Assembly: GCA_002118135.1 (NCBI GenBank) | Contig: BDIU01000058.1 | Location: 124,001-188,000, forward strand | Reading direction: 5' to 3' | DNA from: Trebouxia sp. TZW2008 | Taxonomy: Eukaryota; Chlorophyta; Trebouxiophyceae; Trebouxiales; Trebouxiaceae | DNA: 64,000 bases | Shown here: positions 49,101 through 59,800 of the stretch, piece after piece | Layout of the letters: every line of letters begins with the position of its first letter | Numbering within the stretch: position 1 is the first letter of the stretch | Made by a program: the position numbers and the translations under genes | The notes under the pieces: generated by a model | Seen by the model: the letters and a program-made list of their open reading frames with translations, nothing else | Database searches by the model: none | What the model was told of the DNA's origin: nothing

Positions 49101-52100
49101 ATGTAGTCAGCAGGTGTCGTGATGGCGAAGGCGGCGCTGGCAGCAGCCGTATTTGTCTTGCAAAAGCAGAAATTGCAGTTGCAACCTGCAGTGCTACGTC
49201 AATCTTTGTTTGCAGGACTTTCATGATGACGGCGAGGGTGGTGCTGGAATCAAGATCATGCACTTGCTGCAAGACAGCAACATGCGCAATGTGGTGGTCA
49301 TTATATCACGCTGATTTGGCGGAATGCTACTGGGTCTAGCCAGGTTCATGTACATCACAGATGCTGCCAGAAGCATGCGCAAGCTTAAGTGCTGAAACCA
49401 TGACTGCAGGACTTTCATGATGATGGCGAGGGTGGTGCTGGCATCAAGATCATGCACTTACTGCAAGACAGCAATGTGCGCGGCGTGGTGGTTGTGGAGT
49501 CACACTGGTTTGGTGGGATGCTACTAGGCCCAGCCAGGTTCATGGACATCACAGACACTGCGTGACACACGGTGAAATGGAAAATGCTGACGCAATGGTC
49601 TTTTGCAGGACTTTCATGATGACGGTGAGGGTGGTGCTGGAATCAAGATCATGCACCTACTGCAAGACAGCAACGTGCGTAATGTGGTTGTCATTGTATC
49701 ACGCTGGTTTGGCGGGATGCTACTGGGCCCAGCCAGGTTCATGTACATCACAGACGCTGCCAGAGCGGTACTCAATCAGGGTGGCTACCTACAACAAGCT
49801 CAGCCCTTGGCTCTGGTCAGCGCTGCTCCAGGGTCTGAACCCATGGAAGAGGACTCCTCATCAAGTGAAGAAGACGCTGAGGTGCTTAGTCCTGTTTCAT
49901 GCTCACCTTGTGTATGATGCTCTGTAATCTGCCTGGTTATGTACATCACGGACGCTGCCAGAGGCATGCTGAATCGCGGCAACCACCAGCAACAAACTCA
50001 GCCTGTGGCTGTGGTCATAGCCGCTACAGGATCTGAACCCAAGAAACTATGCTCATCATCTCAATACAGAGAGGTGCTTGATTTGCAGTTGGACATATCT
50101 TCTGTATGATGCTGTATGCACAGGTTGACAATAAATCAGGCTGACTGTGATCATTCTGGCTCCGCCTCGTCTGACAACGTTGCATATGTGTTGAAATCCA
50201 ATAATCAGTTTTGAGTACAACTTGATGTATTGCAGGCTCTACTGCCAGAAGGATTGGATGAGCTAGACACGGCCTTGCTGTCTACCCTGCCACCTTCACT
50301 GCGGCTACAATTTGCCTTGACACCCTGATGTTGGAGTCTGAACTCAAGATCGAAGTTGAATTTGAACTTGGATTGTTCCTTGTATGCAGGCTGTACTGCC
50401 AGAGGGACTTGACGAGCTCGACCCCGCAGTGTTGTCCACACTGCCACCCTCACTTCAGCTGGATTTTGCTTTGAAGCTGCGGGAGCGTAAGCAGGCTGAG
50501 AACAGGGAGCACTTTCAGAAGCACACCGGCCAGCCGCAAGCCTTCTCCAGCTTTCAGCTGCAGCAGTACCTCAAGGGGACTCAGCTCAAGTAAGTCATAG
50601 ACTGTTGCAGATGCACGACCGTTTTGCATTGCACTGCACTCAACAGCACGCTGGGCAGCCGCAAGCCGGCTCCAGCTTTCAGCTGCAGCAGAACCTCATG
50701 GGCACCCAGCTCAAGTAAGCCCCTTTCGGCAGCTTGAAGTCTTTAGTTGTTGAGCCGATTCTGTGCTTGCCCGATCAAAGATTTGGCAAACTGAGCATGC
50801 TTGATTCGTGTTGTCATTCGATCAATTTTGCACGCGGCGAGAAAGCTTGAAGCAGACAAAGGATCCTTGATTCACATGGTCCCTGCAAAGCTGGTCTGCT
50901 TTGCAGGCAAGAGATGGAGAAGATGAAGGACGCAGTGAATGCAGCAGCAGGGGGTGAGGGGGTACCCACCCGCCGCATTGCTGGGGATGCTGGCAGGGAA
51001 TACATCCTGCAGACAGAAGAAGACACAAAAGCCAAGGCAGCCCTTGAGGCAGGTCTGTCCTGACCATTCGTCAGAGTTTGCACTGATTGCATGCTTGCAT
51101 GATTCGGCTGACGTATGATCCAATGCTGCCATCAGATGCAAATTTGAGAACGCAAAGCAATGTCTTGAACAGTGTCTCGAGTCTTTGGTTTCTGTGTGCC
51201 TTATCAATGTTCAACCGACACGTCTGGCTGAAATTCGTCATATGCTTGCTTGATGTTGCAGCCGACCTCACCCCAAAGCATGCCTCAAGCAACAAGTTCA
51301 CAGCATTGCTTCCTGTGGCTTTTCCGTCTCTGTGACCACATGCGCAAAACTCAAAATTCATTTGCTTGTGTTGTGATGCAGAACCAAGCTCAAGAACATT
51401 GTCCAGCGGGCACCTAGAGATTGAATTTGAAATGCCAGCAGAGGATGCTGACACTCAAAAACAGCTCTCAATTGGTGACAGCTCAGACGAATGGGAAGAT
51501 GTGGATGGGGAGGGCAGTTTGGAACAGCCCTCGCCCTCGGGTGAGGGCAGCGCCAAAGGCAAGGGCTGGCGGGAAAGAGCTGCGCACAGGCAGAAGTACT
51601 GGAGCAGAATGACAGGGTTTCAATTTGGCAGAAAACTTGGGGACTGGGGTAAAGATGAAGATCCTGAAGCAAAAGCTAGCAAAGTAAGATGCAACCAGAT
51701 CCTGCTATCTAGTGCCATAGCCTCTCTTTCCTCACCTGTGTATCATGGTCCTATGCTGCTGTTTGATAGCATATACTGGTTTGTGGTTTCTGAGTTGCTT
51801 GTCAGGGTGTTCGCAGTGCTTTGAACAGAATACACGCTCCTGTTGTGCTGCCTAAAGAGCTTCACTTCCGTTCACTGTGCTTTTGCTATCAGGATGCTCA
51901 CACTGTCTTGAATATAAATCAAATTCTGGCGCTTGATGGCCTAGGCTTTTCTGCCTCTATGTCTTTATACAAAGCGCCTGGTGGTCTAGGCTTTTCTGCC
52001 TCTATGTGTTGCGACAAGGTCCTCAAAAGTGCTTTGGATGCCTGCAGGAGCTGCGTGCCTCTGAGGTTGAAGACGCAGAGCTTCAGGAAGCAATCGCCAG

Positions 52101-53769
52101 AAGCCTCAGAGAGTCTCAGCAAGGTGTCCAAACTCTACATACTGCATGATAACAATGACAACAAGCACTACACTGTCTAACATACACTGCTACATGTGTG
52201 TGGCATGACTTGTGCACTGCATGTTGCTTGCATTCAAGTCGTTTCTGCTGTTACTGCTGCATGCATGGAATTCAAGTCCCATGCGGAATGTTGCCACTGC
52301 ATGCCTGAAACTTCAGTCCCTTGCAGATGTATTGTATGGGCAATCACCATGGACAACAACATATGAACAAAGATCACATGAAGATTTACATGGTCATTGC
52401 TGGAATGCTGAAAAGCATGAGACCATCACATATCAACTATGCACAGCACGCAGTCTGTCTCTTTCATCAGCACGTGTTACAGCCGTAAGCTGCATTATAG
52501 CTAAAGATGCATATGCCGTGAGTGTGTGATTTGAAACGTCTGGTGGGCACAGGGGCATCTCGCGATGTTGATGAAGAAGACAGTGACATAGAGTGGATGG
52601 ATTCGGAGCCACTGCCTGCCAGCCAGCCGCTTAGTCAGCAGCCCACAGCCACTGTGAGTGGCTCAGGAGCGCTGAAACCACCCCTGCATCCTGCCCGTTC
52701 TGGGTCTCGCGGTCTTCTTCTTCAGCGTCAGTCATCTGCTGCTGTGACTACTCCCCTCTCCACCACTGGCAGGCACCAGTCTGTTGCAGCCTCTGACTCA
52801 GCTTCAGGGGATGAGTCACCTACTGGGGCAGGCGTCCATCGAGGCCGTGTGCAACTGCCCTCTGTCCTCCAGCCTGGCCCTAGTCAGCAGCATGGGAACC
52901 CTAACATGGGCCAGCCGCCAACAGAACCTTCAAATGCCTCATTCCAGGATTTTAGCTTCATGCAGTCCGTCGCTAAGCCAGATTCTGTTTTGTGCCCGCA
53001 GCAAAGTTCACAAGCAAGTAAGGCTGCTCCTCAAAGTACAGGTCAACGGTCAGCAGGATCTCCCAAATCCCCAAACACTCACAATGGAGATGAACCTCAG
53101 CCTCAGAGGACACTTCAGAAGCCAGATAAGTCCCAAGTGACCCTGGAGTCACCAACTTCTCCCATCACCAGTCCCTTTAAGAAGGTGCCTTCCCCTTGGG
53201 AGAAAGAGCAGCCGGCCCATCAAAGTGGCCCTTTGACTGATCCAAAAGGCAAATCAGTCCTAGGCAAGAGGAAGCTCAGACCCGAGGAGACCCACAATGC
53301 TGACCCATCAGAGAAAGCCATCGAGAGCTTGCAGCATAGTGTGGCAGAGGCAGCTCACACTGCCAAGGACAAGACAAGGGACGACGTGTTGCTTGCTATG
53401 CTTGAAGATGTGCCTGATGATATGCCGATGCCTGTGTCGGTGGAGGATAGGGGCATGGGCGTGGGTCAGTCAAGCAACTTGGGGCAAGCCACATCTCAGC
53501 AGCAGCAGCATCAACAGCAGCATCAACAGCAGCAACAGCAGCAGTCAGCCAACGCAAGTGTTGGCCGAGCTGAAAATCAATCTGCTGCTGTTGCTGCTGC
53601 TGATGCTGCTGCTGTTGCTGACAGGCAGCATCAGTCACCAGTCTCTCAAAGTTCAGCAGAACCTTCTCAGCTAGGTAGTCATCAGCAGCAGTCAAAACAG
53701 CAGCAGCAACAGCAGCAGCGTCCCCAGCAGCAGTCAGAACAGCAGCAGCACCAGCTGCAGCAAAATCCT

Positions 53770-53805
<36 letters not shown>

Positions 53806-56800
53806 GCCCGACAGCAGCAGCAGCAGCAGGCACAGCGGCAAAGCAGCAATTTTTTTGGGGCTGTTGACAGCGTGGGGCCAAGTGGCAGCTTGCCAGCGCC
53901 TTCAGAGGTGGGGCTAGGAGAGTATGGGTCAGCTGGGCTGGACCCCGGCATGAGTGGGGGGGTCAGCGGGGGGCTACCCTCCTTTGATTTGGATGCTGAG
54001 ATTGCCACCCTTGACAAACAGAACAAGGTTTGTATTGCCAGGAATTGTGCGCGCATTTTGAGTTTCTGCCTCTCCTTTTTCAATGTTACATGTCCATCGC
54101 TCTGTCTCCAGCTGTGTCAAGTTTGTCAGCAGAAATTGCTGTCACAGCATAGTGCAGCTCACAAGATGTTTGAGACAGTGTCAAGAGCTGCTGCAAGCCT
54201 TCAGCATGCCTTACAAAGTTGCCATCCGCATTCGAGTGTTTTGTGCCTGTGCAGAGGCTACAGTAACATCACAGAGCTCAAGTCAGGAATACGTTGACCC
54301 ATCCTATGACTTGTGTGAGGAACGTCAAGAGCTGCTGCAGAATTTTGACTTGCCTTACATATTTGCCCTGTCTTACAGAATATCTTCTCTTCATGCAGAG
54401 GCTGCAGTCACAGCATAGAGCTCAAGTCAGCAATGCTGCTGACACCCCAGAAAATGAGATGTGCAGGAAACGCCAGGAGCTGCTGCCACTGTTTGGCCTG
54501 ACCTCACAAGTTGCTTTGCTTTACTCTTCTCGTTGTGCAGAGGTTGCAGTCTCAGCATAGAGCTCAAATCAGAAATGTTGACAGCCCAACCAATGGAATG
54601 ATAAGGAATGCCAAGAGTTGCTGCAGATGCTTGGCGTACCTTACATATCTGCCCTGTCTTACAGCAAGTCTGCTTTCTATGCAGAGGCTGCAGTCACAGC
54701 ACAGAGCTCAAGTCAGGAACGCCGATTCCCCAACCAATGAGATGTATGGGGAATGTCAAGAGCTGCTGCAGATGTTTGGGTTGCCTTACATCATTGCTCC
54801 AATGGAAGCTGAAGCCCAATGTGCCTGGTTGGATGAAGCAAAGCTAGTAGACGGAGTTGTCACTGATGACAATGATGTCTTCCTGTTTGGTGGACAGCAT
54901 GTCTACAGGTGAGTAGCGTGTTTGCTGTCAATGGCCTGACTTACACTAGAGCACCAATGGAGGCTGAAGCCCAATGTGCTTTGCTGGATGAAGCAAAAGT
55001 AGTGGACAGTGTTGTCGCTGGTGACAACAATGTATTCCTGTTTGGTGGCCAGCATGTCTACAGGTAAGGCGGATAGTGTAGCCTTTGATACTGTTGGTGT
55101 CAGTGGCTTGCCTAACATTGTAGCACCAATGGAAATTGAAGCCCAATGTGCCTGGTTGATTGAAGCAAAGCTAGTGGACGGTGTTGTCACTGACGACAAT
55201 GATGTCTTCCTGTTTGGTGAACAACATGTCTACAGATGAGCTTGAATTGCGCATCACACCTCACAACTGCATACAAGAACTCCCTTGCCACAGGTCAGGC
55301 TGTAGAGCAGACAGTCTTGCTGATCCCGCCGCTGATGGCAACAATGGCTGCTTTCTGGTTGACAGCATATTTACATCTTGGGTGGATGGTTTTGAACGAG
55401 TTCACTGCTTACAACTGTGAATTGTGTTGTTGCTTCATGTCACATTCTGTACATTGCAACTCCAAGAGCAATGACCATGTTGACGAACAGCTATGGTGCA
55501 CTTTTAGGAACAACTTTGAGGGGAAGTAATATGTGGAAAATTATGGGGTCAAAGATATCAAGCTTGAGTTGAGCTGCTGCTGCATGCAGCATTGAGCACA
55601 CACTGCCATGTCTATGCCGGAATCTTGTGACCAGAAAAGATGTGAGCAGGATCATAAGAGCAAACAATGTCATGCACACGCAAACATATCTTCCAGGGCA
55701 TGAAGTGGGCGGTCTAGCACAGGGTACAAAATGTGCATGCTGACTTGCCTGGCTGCTGTGTGTAGCATTAAGCAAATACTGCCTTGTCCATGCAAGAACT
55801 ATGTAAACTATATAAACTATGTAAACTACGTAAACTATGTAAACATTCAGGAACATGTAAAATCTTGCACATGCAGGAACATTTTTGAGGGCAAGAAGTA
55901 TGTAGAAGAATACAGGGTACAAGATGTGGAGTCTGAATTGGGCATGTCGCGGGACAAGCTCATTCAGCTGGCTCTACTGCTCGGCTCTGACTACACTGAG
56001 GGCGTTGCTGGCATTGGCATTGTCAACGCTGTTGAGATTGTGAACGCGTTTCCCACTGAAGAGCTGCTGGTCAACTTCAGGTAATGCTCAAGGAGTCATC
56101 CATGCTGTTCATTGTGTTGATGTATGTCTCCCTGTCAAGCTCATTCAGCTGGCTCTTCTGTTGGGCTCTGACTACACTGAGGGTGTTGCTGGCATTGTGA
56201 TCGTCAACGCTGTTGGGATTGTGAGCGCCTTTCCCACTGAAGAGCTGCTGATCAACATCAGGTAATTTGCAAAGGGACTGCAAATGACTTTCCAACTGAA
56301 GAGCTCCCAATTAAGCTTTGCTAACATTGTCCTCCAGACAGGCATTGGCATTGCCAACGCTGTGTAGATTGTGAATGCCGTCCCCACTGAAGAGGTACTG
56401 GTCAAGACAATGCTGAAGGAGTCATTAAATTTGTTGCATTTATGGATGCGTGTTCAGTTCAGCTGGCTCAGTTGCTAGCCTCTGACTACACAGAGGGAAT
56501 CACAGGCATTATTGTCGTCAATGCTGTCTGCTACTGTATATGTAGGGTGAAGGCGTATTGTTGCTGTCTGGTTTAACACTCTCAATGCTGCTCAAGTTGC
56601 CAATGACATGCTAACAAAACAGTTTCTCATTAGTGTGGAACAAGTCAGGGTTGAGCACAGCAACCATGATTTGCTTCACGCTGATGAGCAGCTGTTCAGA
56701 CAGCATGAGTGCTGTCAACTTGCAGACAGGCATGACAGGCACTGCGTGTCAGCAATGAGCAAGCATCGCTGCATGACCCAACAAGTCTCTTCTTAGCAAT

Positions 56801-59800
56801 GTCAATGCTGCTAAGAATGCCAATGCCGTGCTGACTGAACAGCTTCTCTTCAACTGACAGCAGATCATGGTTGCTGTGTTCAATTGGGATCATCATGCGT
56901 GAATACAGCGAACTGATCTACCTGAAGCTGATGAGCAGCTGCTGAGATGGCATGAGTGCTGTCAACTTGCGGACAGGCCTGGCAGGCACTGCATGCCAGC
57001 AATGACCAAGCATTACTGCATGACCCAAAAATTTTCTTCTTGGCACTGTCAATGCTGCTCAGGTTGCCAATGCCTTGCTGACTGAACACCTTCTCTTCAA
57101 CTGACAGTAGATCATGGTTGCTGTGTTCAACTGACAGTAGATCATGGTTGCTGTGTTCAATTGGGAGCATCATGGGTGAATACAGCGAGCTGATCTACCT
57201 GAAGCCAGTGAGCAGCTGCTGAGATGGCGTGAGTGCTGTCAACTTGCAGACAGGCTTGGCAGGCACTGCATGTCAGCAATGATCAAGCATTGCTGCGTGT
57301 ACGATAGATCATGGTTGCTTTTTTCAACCATGGCTCCTCACGGTTGAGGGCAACGTATTGATTGAATAAAAGAAGCATCACCACACCTTTCAGCACATGT
57401 GCTAGGTGTGTGTCGCACATGTCCTGTCTCGCCAGATATGTTTGTACTGATGCATCTGAAGCTAGTGGACAGCTGAGATGTCATGGATCAGATGGCAGGT
57501 AGGCCTTTCTCACTGCAGTTCAGCAATGAACAGGCATTGCTGACTTGCCCATCATGACGGGATGATTTATTGGTCAAGCATGTGATAATCTTCTGACATC
57601 ACCAAGTTGAAATGCAAGCTCATGTCCAAACTGCAGAAAGTTGGTGTTGAAAGTTGGATTCGGTGAAAGTTGCTGATGCTTAGCTGATTACCTCCCTGGA
57701 AGGCACTGCTGACATTGACCCCTTAGCCTTGCCACATTGTTCTGGCAATGACTCAAAATCGTTGACTCGTTGTTGACTGATGCTGCTCAATGTACCACTT
57801 GCAGGAAGTGGGTTTTGACACCTGATGCTCAGCTGATCACTGCTCTGGGGGGCGCTGCTGACATTGACGCCTCACACAAAGCTTGTTAGTCTTTGTCAAC
57901 AACTGAACGCTTCTGACTCACATTTGACTGATGCTGGCCAATGTCCGACTTTCAGGAGATGGGTGCTGACTCCTGATGCCCAGCTCGTCACAGCTTTGGA
58001 TGGCACTGCTGATATGTTCCGTCATGCATCACATGTTTTTGTGACTACAAGCTGATGACTCCCAATGACTGATGCTGACAAATGCAGGAAGTGGGTGTTG
58101 ACACCCGATGCTCAGCTGATCACAGCTTTGGGTGGCACTGCTGATGTGGACCCTGAATTGCATACATGAATAACAGACTTGTCACCGGCGATATATAGGG
58201 CTGATGAGCAATAATCGACTGATCATTACCAGTGGGCGATCTGCAGGAAATGGGTGTTGACCCCTGATGCCCAATTGATCACAGCTTTGGGTGGCACTGC
58301 TGATGTGGACCCTGATGAGCACATCCGGGCCTTCAAGCACACCCACACTGGTCAGTCTTGTCACAATCTTCTTCAGTCTTGTCACAATCTTCTTCAGTCT
58401 TGTCACAATCTTCTTCAGTCTTGATCTTGTTCCGCACACACTCACAAGGCTGCTTGACCCTGGATGCACACAATCAAAAGGCTGCTTGACCCTTGTCTGA
58501 ACATACTCACAAGGCTGCTTGACCCTGGATGCACACAATCAAAAGGCTGCTTGACCCTTGTCTGAACATACTCACAACGGTGCGTGAGGTGATTGTTTTG
58601 CAAGAGTGAGCAGTAGTCATCACCTTCATGCAGTGCTGTGTTGCTTGTTTGCCGAGTTCAATCAATCAATCAATCAATCCATTTTACTGTCCTTGGGACC
58701 CAACAGGGGAGTCAACAGACAATAGTTGTCATTTATCACCTGTGTCAAGCACAAGAAGGAGTTTCACACATGGGCATCAATCTCTATCCTAAAAGCACCG
58801 CCGTACTTGGGATTTGGTTCGCAAGCACTCACATGATAGTATAAGGCATCATGTCCAAATGCCTACAGACATGGTGAGCATTGGCACCTATGCATGCATC
58901 CATACACTGCAGGCCTGCGCAAGAATTGGGACGTGCCTGAGACGTTTCCTAACTCAGCAGTGATTAGAGCCTATAAGGAAGCCAAGGTAGACCAGAACAG
59001 GGACAAGTTCACGTACGGCCGGCCAGACCTGCAGCTGCTGCGTCGATTTTGCCTGGACCGATTTGGATGGCAGCAGGACAAAGCTGATGAGCTACTTGTA
59101 CCAGTGCTTAAGGTATGAGTCTGACATTTGTCTTGTTCAGAAGCTCTGTGAGCTGAGACACTGCTGCTCATCTGGCTTGTTCCAAGAAGAAAGGTTCTGG
59201 CAGCAGGATAGAGCTGATGAGCTGTTCTTGCCTATGCCAGTCCTCAAGGGATGGCATTGCTATCCCAGCTTTCTCCCAAACAGTTACTGATTGCCTTTGC
59301 CTAGAGAGATTTGGGTGGCAGCAAGACAGAGCACTTGTGCCAGTGTCAAAGGTATTTGTCTGTGTCTCAGTGATTCCTGAGACATCTGGTTCATGCTATC
59401 TACCTTGGCTCAAAATCCCCGCGCCTCTGGTCATTCAGGCATACTGTGGCAGCAGAATATAGCCCAGATGTGCTGCTTGTTCAACGCAAAGTGGTGCAGA
59501 GCCTTTTGCATCATTCATCACTATCTCACTGTTGATTCAAGGCAGCTCGCGGTCTCTGCATCAGATGAACAGAATCCCTGAACATTATTGAATGAACAAA
59601 CAAGGATGGCAATACCTTGTTGCCGCTGCCGTGACAGTCAAGTCATGTTATTTAATTACCTGTTGATGCATTCATGTATTGCACTGACATTGCATTTGCA
59701 TGGTGCTGTAGGCGTACGATGACAATCAGACGCAGATGACCCTGGACAGCTTCCTCAGTTTCAGTCAGCGATTCGCCAAGATCAAGTCTCGCCGCCTACA

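Noticed and set aside
47729..49919. A separate IMPACT gene nested in XPG
   Set aside because: Exon 5 fuses linker and domain in frame, no start codon or promoter gap is seen, and all flanking introns are phase 0; kept as the alternative to test.
53396..53881. Ala-rich minus-strand protein
   Set aside because: This is the antisense of CAG repeats coding Gln in XPG exon 12.
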